From assembly GCA_019671005.1 (NCBI GenBank), contig CM033745.1:32701526-32765525 (forward strand): a stretch of 64,000 nt of DNA, in the 5' to 3' direction. This stretch comes from Hibiscus mutabilis. Lineage: Eukaryota > Streptophyta > Magnoliopsida > Malvales > Malvaceae. Shown here piece after piece: positions 1 through 9,996 of the stretch; within the stretch, counting starts at the first letter, position 1, and each line of letters starts with the position of its first letter. The position numbers were made by a program, and so were the translations under genes. The notes under the pieces are model-generated. The model saw nothing but the letters and a program-made list of their open reading frames with translations. It ran no database searches and was not told the origin of the DNA.

Positions 1-2
1 CC

Positions 3-660
3 AAAGTAGGAAGAGGACTAGGGAGAAGGTTGCAAGGGAGCCTACGAGCTAGGTGTGTAATAACCAAGAAGGATCGTTTCGGGCTGGGTTACAAACCAAG
101 TGTCCAGTAGAGAAATGAAGAGTGCAAGAAGAACAGAGAAGAGCCATATTTAAGGGAGAGGATGTTCCATGGAGACCAATGTCTTTCCCTCGTTTGAGAA
201 ATACTTTTGTCTCCGGAGGATTCAGCCGACCAGGATAGGAGGTTGGAGAAGCAATTAAGGAAAATGACATACTCAATGAAAAAGAAATGTTTAGTGAATC
301 ACTCGAGGGGATGTCCATCAACATGATAACTGGAAATGACCATGACAGCAACATGTTGACCAGCATCCGCCCCTTACCCCGGGGAGACTCTAGATAATTG
401 GAGCTACGTTGATCTACTTGTGGTCTTTAGGGCTAGAATAGAGTAATGCTCCGAATCAACCTTTTTGTTTTTGCCCATAAGCAATGGGGATCTTTTGTAT
501 AGGGCACCTATGTTAACTTTTTGTTTGAAATGAAAAGATATCTTCCCCGTTTTCTCAAATGGAAAACATATTATTCATTCATTCATTCTTTATTCATATT
601 CATTCACTTCATATAAAATCATTCTCTTCCCAATACATTCATTCTCATTTAATGTAGGGC
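3..660 (+). pseudogene. degenerate upstream pol/linker of the Tat element
   Basis: Frame 3 encodes a stretch ending in the motif FGLGYKP (78-98), which I associate with the region between protease and reverse transcriptase in Tat elements, followed by in-frame stops (first at 108-110) and a further charged stretch to about 340. From about 450 to 655 the sequence is T-rich with repeated CATT units and ends in a plausible 3' splice site just before the reverse-transcriptase frame. Ogre-type elements are known to splice an intron in this part, so this may be an intron-like spacer; that is inference. No intact frame remains. Confidence 0.55.
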
Positions 661-676
661 TCCCATAATTAACTGT

Positions 677-3600
677 ATGAATGATGCTGAGTCCAATCCC
701 GAGGTAGATTTTGAATGCCCCGAGATCTCAGCAGGAATTGAAGAAGAGGATAATGAGATAGAATGCGAGGTCCCTACAGAGATGATGAGGATGATGGCCA
801 ACGAAGAGAGGCAAATCATGCCCCACCAAGAAGAAACAGAAGTTGTAAACTTGGGGACTGAAGAAGAGAGAAAAGAAGTAAAGATCGGGACTATATTTTC
901 CTCGAAAACTAGGCGCGAACTGATAGCCCTACTCCAGGAATTCAAGGATGTTTTCGCCTGGGCTTATCAAGATATGTCAGGTTTGAATACTGACATAGTG
1001 GTACACAAACTGCCGACGAGGCCAGAATGCAAACCAATACAGCAAAAACTCAGGAGAATGAGACCGAACATGTTGTTAAAGATCAGAGAAGATGTGAAAA
1101 AACAGTTTGATGCTGGCTTCTTGGAAGTGGCCAAGTACCCTGAATGGGTTGCAAACATTGTACTAGTACCAAAGAAGGATGGGAAGGTCCGTATGTGTGT
1201 AGATTATAGGGATCTCAACCGAGCTAACCCTAAAGACAACTTCCCTCTGCCACATATTGACACGCTATTGACAACACCGCAGGACACTCATAGTTCTCAT
1301 TCATGGACGGCTTCTCAGGGTACAACCAGATAAAGATGGACTCATACGACATGGAGAAAACCACATCCGTGACCATGTGGGGCACTTTTTGTTACAAGAT
1401 GATGTCTTTCAGACTCAAGAATGCGGGAACGACTTATCAAAGAGCGATGATGACTCTTTTCCATGACTTGATGCACAAAGAAATAGAGGTATACATGAAT
1501 GATATGATCGCTAAGTCCCGAACAGAAGAAGAGCATATGCAGAACTTGAGAAAACTATTCCAAAGACTGCAGAAATACCAACTGAAACTTAATCTGGCCA
1601 AATACACCTTTGTCGTTACATCTAGAAAACTCTTGGGGTTCGTAGTGAGTAGAAAAGGGATTGAGATCGGTCCAGATAAGGTGAAAGCCATCCAGGATCT
1701 CCCACTGCCCCATACTCAGAAGGAAGTTCGAGGATTCCTGGGGAGGCTAAATTACATCTCCCGCTTCATCTCTCAGTTAACAGATAGGTGTGACCCAATC
1801 TTCAGACTACTTAGAAAGAATATCCCGATGTCTGGGATAAGGAATGTCAAGAAGCCCTAGAGAAGGTCAAAAGGTACTTGACGAATGCTCCGATTTTAGT
1901 CGCACCGGTACCAGGCAAGCCTTTAATCCTCTACCTAACAATCTTTGAGAATTCAATGGGTTGCGTATTGGGGCAACACGATGAGTCTGGGAAGAAGGAA
2001 AGAGCCATCTACTACCTAAGCAAAAAGTTCAATGATTGCGAAACACGGTACCCGCCAATTCAGAAGCTATGTTGTGCTTTGGTTTGGGCCACCAAAAGGC
2101 TTATGCAGTACATGCTATACCATACCACATGGTTGATATCCAAGCTAGACCCCTTGAAGTTCCTAATGGAAGCGCCAGCATTAATAGGGAGAATGGCCCG
2201 CTGGCAGATGCTCTTATCCCAGTTCGACATTGTGTATGTAAGTCAGAAAGCCGTAAAGGGAAGCGCTATAGCAGATTTCTTAGCTAGTCGTGCTTCGGAT
2301 GATTATGAATCATTGAACTTTAGTTTCCCGGATAAGGACTTGATGTGTATTACAACTGAGGAAAATGTTTTAGACAACAATTCATGGAAGCTTTACTTTG
2401 ATTGAGCCATTAAGGCCCTTAGACACGGGATAGGGGCCGTGTTAATTTCTCTGGAGAATGTCTACTATCCCTTCACCAGCAGACTAGAATTCTTCTGCAC
2501 CAACAATATAGCCGAATACGAAGCCTGTGTTATGGGACTGAACGCAGCTATTAAAAGAAAGATTAAGGAACTTCGAGTATTCGGAGACTCATCCTTAGTG
2601 ATTTACCAGTTGCACGGAGAATGGGAAACCAGGGATTCGAAGCTGGTCAAATATTATGAATTGATCCAGGAGCTCACGAAGGAGTTTGAAAATATCAGTT
2701 TCGCTTACCTTCCCATAGAAGAAAATCAGATGGCAGACGCCTTGGCAACCTTAGCTTCTATGTTCAAAGTGAATATGGGGGCAGAAATAAAGCCCATTGA
2801 GATGCAGACTTTTGAAAGGCTGGTTCACTGTTGTAATGTGCAAGAAGAGATAGATGGCAACCCTTGGTATTATGACATCTTGCAATATGTCAAGTTTCAA
2901 AAGTACCCCGAAGGGGCAAATGACAATGACAGAAAAACACTCAGAAAAATAGCAGCGGGATATGTTCTGGATGCGGAAATTCTATATAAAAGAAGCCATG
3001 ATCAGACATTATTGAGATGTGTGGATGCCCGGGAGGTGAAGGAGATTTTGGCAGAGGTACACGATGGTCTATGTGGGACGCACACCAATGGGTTGTCTAT
3101 AGCCCGAAAAATTATGAGATATGGCTATTTTTGGTCGACCATGGAGGGAGATTGCATCGATTACGCCAGGAAATGCCACAAATGCCAAATTTATGCTGAC
3201 AAGATTCACGCTCCTCTGTTACCTTTACACACCATGAATTCTCCGTGGCCTTTTGCAGCGTGGGCCATAGACGTCATTGGGCAGATTCACCCGAAGGCTT
3301 CCAATTGGCACTGCTTTATTTTGGTCGCCATAGACTACTTCACTAAATGGGTGGAGGCAACATCTTATGCCAACATCACAAGGACGACGGTATGCAAATT
3401 CCTAAAGAATGAGATCATTTATCGATACGGTCTGCCGAAAAGGATTATCACCGACAACGCTTCCAATCTGAATAACAAATTGATGACGGAGGTGTGCAAC
3501 CAGTTTAAGATAACGCACCATAACTCCACAGCCTATCGCCCTAAGATGAATGGGGCAGTGGAAGCAGCAAATAAGAACATAAAAAAGATCATCGCGAAGA

Positions 3601-4114
3601 CGACGGATACCTACAAGGATTGGCATAAAAAGCTATTATTCGCTCTTTTCGCCTATAGGACATCTGTTCGCACATCGACGGGGGCAACGCCCTATTCCTT
3701 AGTGTATGGCACAGAAGCAGTACTCCGCATTGAGGTTGAGATTTCTTCACTCCGGGTCCTAAATAAAGTAAAGTTGGAAGAATCTGAATGGGTACAAGCC
3801 AGATTCGACCAGTTGAATCTTATCGAAGAAAAGAGGCTAAAGGCCATTTTCCATGGTCAAATGTACCAAAATCGGATGATGCGGGCATACGATAATAAGA
3901 AAAAAATCCCAAGAGAATTCAGAGAGGGAGATCTGGTACTTAAGAGGATCCTCTCGATTCAGAAAGATTATTGGGGAAAGTGGATGCCCAATTGGGAAGG
4001 GCCATACGTAGTCAAGAAGGCCTTTTCAGGAGGAGCATTAATCTTAACCGAAATAGATGGAGACGAGTTGAAAATCATGTGAATTCTGATACAGTTAAGA
4101 AATACTATCTTTGA
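677..4114 (+). pseudogene. pol polyprotein (RT, RNase H, second RNase H, integrase), inactivated
   Basis: Would copy element RNA into DNA and insert it into chromosomes. Reverse transcriptase spans ~940-1860 (VDYRDLN near 1198, FSGYNQI near 1306). Its catalytic box, normally YxDD, reads YMND at 1492-1503, so one catalytic aspartate is lost. RNase H follows at ~1880-2290, then a second, Tat-type RNase H at ~2385-2750 with its D, E, D, D residues present. Integrase at ~3040-4080 keeps the HHCC finger (CHKC near 3175) and a D-61-D-35-E core (codons at 3270, 3453, 3561). Lesions: 1-nt loss near 1267, TAG at 1291-1293, 1-nt shift near 1825, TGA at 2403-2405, and a shift near 4070, so the original stop is probably 4112-4114. 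Confidence 0.92.
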
Positions 4115-4133
4115 AAAAAAAAGTGGAGAGCCC

Positions 4134-4835
4134 GAGGTGAAAACCCGAAAAAAGGCGTCTTAAAGCAAATGAAGGATCTGAGTCGAAAACCCGTAAAGGG
4201 TGACTCAGATAAATTTTGAGGTTGGATCTTCGGAGAGAATAGTCGTCCCCACGAGTACTAGAAGAAGAAGCTCCAGGCAAAGATTCTACTCCGGTTGACG
4301 GGATCACGCATCATTCATACTGTGGATACTTGGAGGTTTTGCATTTGATGTTTTGCTTTTCTTTTTCCTCATGTTTGCCATGACCATAACAAAATTGTTC
4401 CAAATCCTTAATCGTAATAAAATCACATTTTTGAGCTCTCGTTCCTTGTCTTCTTGTTAGTTGCCATAAACATCATGCAAATAAGTTAACATAGGCTTAT
4501 GATAAACAAGAGATTTGTGAGCATTACTGTGATCTAACCCTGAAGATGCAGGTGATTAGAAAACAATATTAACCTTGCCCTCCAGCTGCCTACATGACGT
4601 ATGTTGAAGCGGGACGAGCAGAAGGCTTCAAGCACCAGGGTAAGATGACCAATGTCACATACCCCGCTTGTTTAAAGAAAGCATTCGAGACAACAAGAGA
4701 GATTTCCCAGGTGAAAACCCGGAAGGGCACCTCAAAAAAAGGAAAAAAATAAAAAGAAGGAAAAAATAACAAAAAAAGGAAAGAACAACAACAACAAAAA
4801 AACCTCTAAAGTGAAAACCCGAAAAGGCACTTTAG
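4134..4835 (+). repeat. four dispersed GAAAACCCG hairpins in the Tat 3' UTR
   Basis: Four copies of a core resembling GAAAACCCGNAAAGGGC lie at 4134-4161, 4176-4210, 4709-4732 and 4805-4836. In each the core is flanked by complementary arms, and the arms differ between copies while staying paired: GAGGTG with CGTCTT (wobble pairs), ATCTGAGTC with GACTCAGAT, AGGTG with CACCT, TCTAAAGTG with CACTTTAGA. The inner CC(C) and GG(G) also pair. The stretch between them has no open frame. Confidence 0.8.
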
Positions 4836-5196
4836 AACCCCGAACCAAAAATTCAGAAAAGAAAGGTTGAAACGGTTGAACCCAACAGTGAAATGGGGTA
4901 TCGCCACTAGAAGAAGAAAAAAGGAGAAAGCAAGCAGCGGAGAGTCAAGATTGACTGATGGCTGAAGTAGACGCACCAAGATATTGATATTCATGCATCA
5001 TGTATAGTTAGACATCCCTAGGATTAGGAGCATGCTAACTCATTTGTCATAGCATTTTGTTTGTTCTAGACAGGTATCTGCAGATTTAAAGAAGCAAGGG
5101 CAGCCTTAGTAGCATGAGTCCAAAGAAAATGGCAGCCTAGGTAGCGTAAGGCCAGATCGGTAGCCATTTTGGCGTGAATCCCAAATGTGGAGATAA

Positions 5197-5860
5197 AGGT
5201 TCTATATAGGAAGGGCCTATATTTTCAAGTGCCCGCAGCGAGGGGTTCTATATAGGAAGAATTTGCCACTCCAAGGGTTCAGGAGCTGAAAGTTTTACAT
5301 AGGAAGGGCCTGCGGCTCTAAGGTGAAGACTAGCAGTTCTATATAGGAAGAACTCCCAGCCGAAGGAATTCACCCATGACACAGAAGGTTTTATATAGGG
5401 AAACCCCACTGTGTTGGAGGCGAAGAGTCCTATATAGGAAGGGCTCCGAGCTTTACTGTCTTAGAGTGAAAGGTTCTAAATAGGAAGAACCTGTAACTCT
5501 GAAATTTTAGAAACTAAGAGTTCTATATAGGAAGGACTGATGGCTCCAGGGTTTGAAGACTAACAGTTCTATATAGGAAGAACTCCCAATCGAAAGAATC
5601 CTTCTATGACGCAGAAGGTTTTATATATGAGAAACCAGTGTTGAAGGTGAAGAGTTCTATATAGGAAGGACTCCAAGCTTTACCGTCTCAGAGTGAAAAG
5701 TTCTATATAGGAAGGACTCGTAACTCAAGACTTCATAATGTAAGGTTCTATTTAGGAGGGACCTGTAGTTCCAAGATCGGAAGGTGAATAAGTTCTATAT
5801 AGGAAGAACTTACGAGCCTGAAGATTCAGCCGAGGAAAAGTAGAGAGTTCTAGAAGAACA
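5197..5860 (+). repeat. tandem array of ~15 short hairpins, ~46-bp period
   Basis: Fifteen copies of a unit close to AGTTCTATATAGGAAGAACT begin at about 5197, 5243, 5291, 5335, 5387, 5425, 5471, 5519, 5565, 5617, 5652, 5699, 5743, 5790 and 5846. The middle (ATATAGGA) is nearly constant. The 5-7-nt arms vary but remain complementary: AGGTTCT/AGAACCT, GAGTCCT/AGGGCTC, GGTTT/AAACC, GAGTTCT/AGGACTC. Copy 3 is weak and copy 15 lacks most of the middle. Copies 3-8 resemble copies 8-13 with a ~228-bp offset, so five units form a higher-order repeat. Tandem repeats in 3' UTRs of Ogre-type elements are known; this hairpin organisation is read directly here. Confidence 0.9.
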
Positions 5861-5889
5861 CGTGATTCCAAAGCTACAAACAGGGAAGT

Positions 5890-5979
5890 CAGATAAAAAT
5901 GAGTGCTTATGATCTTTGCTTTATTCCCGTTCCACGAGAACAAGCAAAGAGGGCAACTGTAATCACTCATTTTTATCTG
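5890..5979 (+). promoter_or_regulatory. polypurine tract and large hairpin across the LTR boundary
   Basis: The polypurine tract AAGCAAAGAGGG (5942-5953) primes plus-strand DNA in this class and is followed by the LTR TG at 5958. The tract sits inside a long stem: CAGATAAAAATGAGTG (5890-5905) pairs perfectly with 5964-5979, CTTTGCTT (5914-5921) with 5942-5949, and GTTC (5929-5932) with 5938-5941. The hairpin therefore contains both the primer and the first 22 bp of the LTR. Confidence 0.85.
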
Positions 5980-8900
5980 GTGTATAAACATCGCATTAAT
6001 TTACATTAGTTTAATAATTTACATATTACTATTGCATGTATACCTATTATATTATTTGTTTGTTTATTATATATGTGTGATTGATGTGAGTGACACGTAT
6101 GAGTGCATGTATATTATGCATATGTATGTGTTAATGTTCATTATAGTATATGTGTCATATGTATGTATATTTTATATGTGTGCATTATGTGTGTGACGGT
6201 ATATGCATGTATTTAGTATGTGATATTAATTAAAAATGTGTTATATGTTAATATTCGTATGTATGCTTGTATGTGTGTATATTATATGCGCATGCATTGT
6301 TGTCATTATTATTATTAACATCATTATTAGTACTATTATTGGGTTGTGTAAAAACATAATTTAAATAAAATAGAACCCAAATTGTATTTAAATCCAAAAA
6401 TACTAAATAGCCCAGTCCATATTATTACATAGCCCAAAATTATAAGGTTACATGGCCCATTTTTTTTACCTGAACCCAAGTCCAAAAAAACCTATCATCT
6501 AACCTAATTTTTCTAACTTATGCGCAGCCCAATCTAGGCCGTCAGATCAAATTTTGATCTAACGGTCCAGATCGAAGGAGAACACCCGCCAGCTGGCCGC
6601 GTGAAGCCTACGCACGGGCCGTCAGACTTCCCACGTGCGCGTGTTGGACACGCACCAGATCATCCAGCTTCCACGAGCCACGTGTCACCATTTGGTGCAA
6701 TCCTTCCAATTCCCAGAGTGCATCTGAGCCGTCCATACAGCAAAGCATCCCATCTGTTGGATCAGATTTGATCTAACGGCCGAGACTCACTCTGACCAAA
6801 CGAGTCACCTCCGCCATGCCTCCATCACGTTGGCCGTACCAACCGCCGCTCAGAGAACGTGCCAAAAACACCAAATGACAGTCCGTCAGTACCAAATCTC
6901 AGAAAATATGTATTACAAGTCTCATTTTCTACCAAAAACAATCAGAGATCAGGCGTATATGTAAACCAACAAAAATTGTAATACCATCAGTCTTTCCAGA
7001 AATACAAAAAAACAGAGCTTCCATTGGTAATTTTTTTCTCTCTCATTTTATGCATGCATGTAAGTAATAAGCCAAAAAGGAAAAAAAGATAGAGTTTACC
7101 TAAGGAAAAATCATTCCCTGCCGGCGATAAACTCCGAGGAGTGAGCCACAAAAAGGGGATTTTTCTTTGTTTTTGTCTCAAAACGCCAGGGATCTAGGTT
7201 TTGCAGTCTCAAAATAGAAGGATTTTGGTTTGGCCTTTTGAAAGTAGAGAGGTTTCGGTTCTGGACGGGAGTCGTGTCTAGGTTTTAGGATGTTTGAGTG
7301 TTAGGGGGTAGTGGCCGGACCACCGCCGGCCTCTAGAACCACGGCGACTGAAGGGGGTTTGGGGGTTGCATTCTCTGAAAAATAGAGAGATTGAAGAGTC
7401 TCTTTTAGGGTTCAAAAAAATGAAGAAAAAATGAAATAGGGGGCCGGTGGTGGGTTTTATAGAATTAAAATAAAACAAAAATGGGTAAATTGCTTCATAA
7501 ATCCTCCCTTACACTTGGAATTTTCAGTTCTTTCTCACCCCTTGGGTAATTTGCAATCCCGGTCCTTATAGCTTTTCAAAACATTTCAATTTAGCCCTCA
7601 AATAAACCGAATTCAGATTTCAAATAGTTTAATTACCCCACAGGCCACTCCGCGTTTTCGAACTTTGCACTTTGAGCTTGCCCCTTGGTCATATTGCATA
7701 TCCAGTCCCTGCAAGTCTGTTTTAGTTTTTAATTAAATCCCTGAATGTGTTTCTTGTTTATTTAATTTTTGCTTCGCGATTTTCCTTTTGATGCATTTCA
7801 GAGCTTTCTCATGTTTGAATATTTGTGTCATTTAATTTCTATTACATGTTGTCAGCAAGTTCATTTTGTTCATACATGTACTAATATCATGTTTATTTGT
7901 GTATTTTGGGTTGTGCTTTCTACGTTGTTTATTTGTTTGTCCGTACTACGTTTTTTTAGCGTCGTATTTTAATTTAGTTTATACGACATGACTGCCTATG
8001 ATTAACATGTTCATTTTATTCTTGATATATTTATTTTATTCATCACCTTAATATAGGTTTTTATATCATCTTTGTTTTTGGTTTTAGAGGTGTTGTTTTT
8101 TTATGTTTTAATTTGTCCATCCATTTAATACATATATGTTCGTTTTAAATATTTTGTTTTAGTTTGGTTATCATGTTATACCTATGCCATGTTTTTATGT
8201 ATATAAGTATGTTATTTATGTGTTTGTTTAATCTTGAAGCATGATAGGAAATTAAGTACCTTATTACATGTTTGATTTAGTTTCGTGTAAAATTGTGGTG
8301 TCTAGGTTTTAGTTTTTATTTGATGTTTTTGATTCTAGTATCATGTCTAGGTTTGTTGCCTTATTCTGTTAGTTTAACATTGTGTCTTATCCATGTCATG
8401 TATGTGATATAGTTGTGGATCACTTTAATATGTTTAAGCATGATAGGGTTATTTTTTTATTTAAAAGCTTTATTTCTTTCTTTCTTGTTCACATATTTTA
8501 TTAGTATTGTTTAATTGTGTGATGTTCCTTGTATGTTTTAAAACCATGTTGATGGATACGTATGTTTTAAAATTATTTGCTAAGATTGCATAAGAGATAT
8601 ATAAATTGTCAATGCGGTGCCATTTTATCCGAGCGTAAACGGGGCCAGTATCAGGCGTAGTAATGGTGGTTGGCTGTTTACTCTCGGATAACGGGGCCTT
8701 TAAAATCTACTCGCACTTATAACCAAATCTTAATTTAATCGTCACTTTAATCTGGAAAGTTTAATATCAATAAAGCGGTAATTATTAAAGTACCAGTTTT
8801 GGGCGGTGTGGGGGTGCTAATCCTTCCCCATCCGTAACCGACTCTCGAACCCAATATTTTTAAAATCTATGGTTTTATGGTGTCCGGCATACCTAAGTGG

Positions 8901-9021
8901 CCGGTGGCGACTCCATTTTTAAAATAAAATACGGTTTTTACAAAACCCCACGGAAGACATTTTTTTAAAAAAACAAAACAATAGATAAAACTCGTTTTTT
9001 AGCAAAAGGGACATCGCTACA
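5958..9021 (+). mobile_element. 3' LTR of the Tat element (~3.06 kb)
   Basis: Begins TGTAATCACTC right after the polypurine tract and most likely ends ATCGCTACA at 9021. The 3' portion (~8620-8960) has the typical Tat-type block with GGTGGCGACTCC. 6530-6850 is GC-richer, with two related GATCAAATTTTGATC-like direct repeats followed by TAACGG (6546 and 6763). No protein-coding content is credible. The 3' boundary is inferred from TG...CA form only, because the 5' LTR is outside the window. Confidence 0.75.
8626..8690 (+). other. stem-loop in the 3' part of the Tat LTR
   Basis: TATCCGAGCGTAAAC (8626-8640) pairs with GTTTACTCTCGGATA (8676-8690) over 14 of 15 positions, with a 35-nt loop. GGGGCC follows closely after both arms (8641 and 8693). 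Confidence 0.6.
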
Positions 9022-9290
9022 ATCTGATAACACAATCAAACCGATAAGAATCGCGAAAATCCGACCAGCTTTTTCTTTGTTTCTTGTTTGTCAAGTTAGA
9101 CGGAAAACAGACATGCATGTGTATGAGCTGGATTTTTTTTTTACGATAGGCCGTAGATAACAAACACCACTCAAATCATAGTTTCTTCTACTATTTACAG
9201 ACTTCTCAAAGGAAGGATCGATACATTGCTTACCTTGTCTGAGGAGATTTGTTCATTCAATTATTTCCGGTCAAATATTATAAATGATCC

Positions 9291-9991
9291 TCATGTGCTG
9301 CTCTCTTGGGATGTCCGACGACACTGCTGGATTTGCTTCCAAAATATGATTGCCACCCGGTATATGGCCTTTGCCTTCTGCTTTAGATTCAATGGCGTTG
9401 GAATTTTTTCCTCCGAAAGGATCTTTCTGCTCCGGTTTAATACCTAATGTAGCCCATATAGGACTCCTTGAAGCTTCGTTTGGATCAACTCTTAGGGTTT
9501 TCGGAATCAGGACACACTTTTTTGGTTGCTCATCCTTGACAAAATTCACTTCCCTGGAATGTTTTCCTAGTGTCGGTGAAGCATTGCCCGAGCCGCAACT
9601 GTTGCTAGTAGAGGACGATAGGGATAGACAACCATTGCAGCCATTGAACGATACATTCCCCCTGCAGCGGCCCATAGAGGCATACAACCCAAATAAGCAG
9701 GCACAAACTGTAAGGGAATATTTGGCGGGCAAAATCTAGGAAAAGCCACTAGCGGTGTAGGGCACCATTGAGGAACTGCATCGGAATTATTACTATTTGG
9801 TGAAATCCAGGGAGCTACGTTATTCGGACCTTGATTCCAAGGAAAAATCCAGGGTGGAAAGTGATAGTACTGTGGCGGATGTTGTGTATTCTGCTCATTA
9901 GATCCGGCCAAACCTATTCTCTCTCTTTGCATGACATGTTTGGGTAATTCATTCACCCGTAAGCTGCAAGGTGTCACTGAAGATCCGCAGG
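9291..9991 (-). pseudogene. CDF: CDF pseudogene exon 2, C-terminal part
   Basis: Directly beyond the solo LTR the CDF frame resumes in phase (CGSSV..., then a Pro/Trp/Asn-rich block with PPWIFPWNQGP and the PLQFVPAYLGCMPLW block). A frameshift near 9670 moves the rest to another frame, which carries SSSTSNSCGSGNASPTLGKHSR and the SPIWATLGIKPEQKDP motif. Near 9300 a last shift separates the expected QESST-stop tail. Confidence 0.9.
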
Positions 9992-9996
9992 AAAAG

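Larger units (their letters stand above)
1..9021 (+). mobile_element. Tat/Ogre-type Ty3/gypsy LTR retrotransposon, 3' part
   Basis: The sequence shows, in order, a pol reading frame, a long non-coding 3' region, a polypurine tract and one LTR, all on the plus strand. Two successive RNase H domains before the integrase, and a long structured 3' untranslated region, are hallmarks of the Tat/Ogre lineage. The 5' LTR, primer site, gag and protease lie outside the window, so target duplications cannot be checked; the 5 bp after the LTR are ATCTG. Several frameshifts and stops show the copy is dead. It ends about 270 bp from the 3' end of the CDF pseudogene. Lineage assignment is from domain order and motif recognition, without a database search. 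Confidence 0.88.

Noticed and set aside
5197..5860. CRISPR-like appearance of the ~46-bp-spaced repeat array
   Set aside because: The repeated unit varies, the segments between units are themselves related in a higher-order repeat, and the context is a plant retrotransposon 3' UTR.
9350..9739. Plus-strand ORF of 129 codons opposite the CDF pseudogene
   Set aside because: It is the shadow of the minus-strand CDF coding sequence, which carries the conserved motifs.
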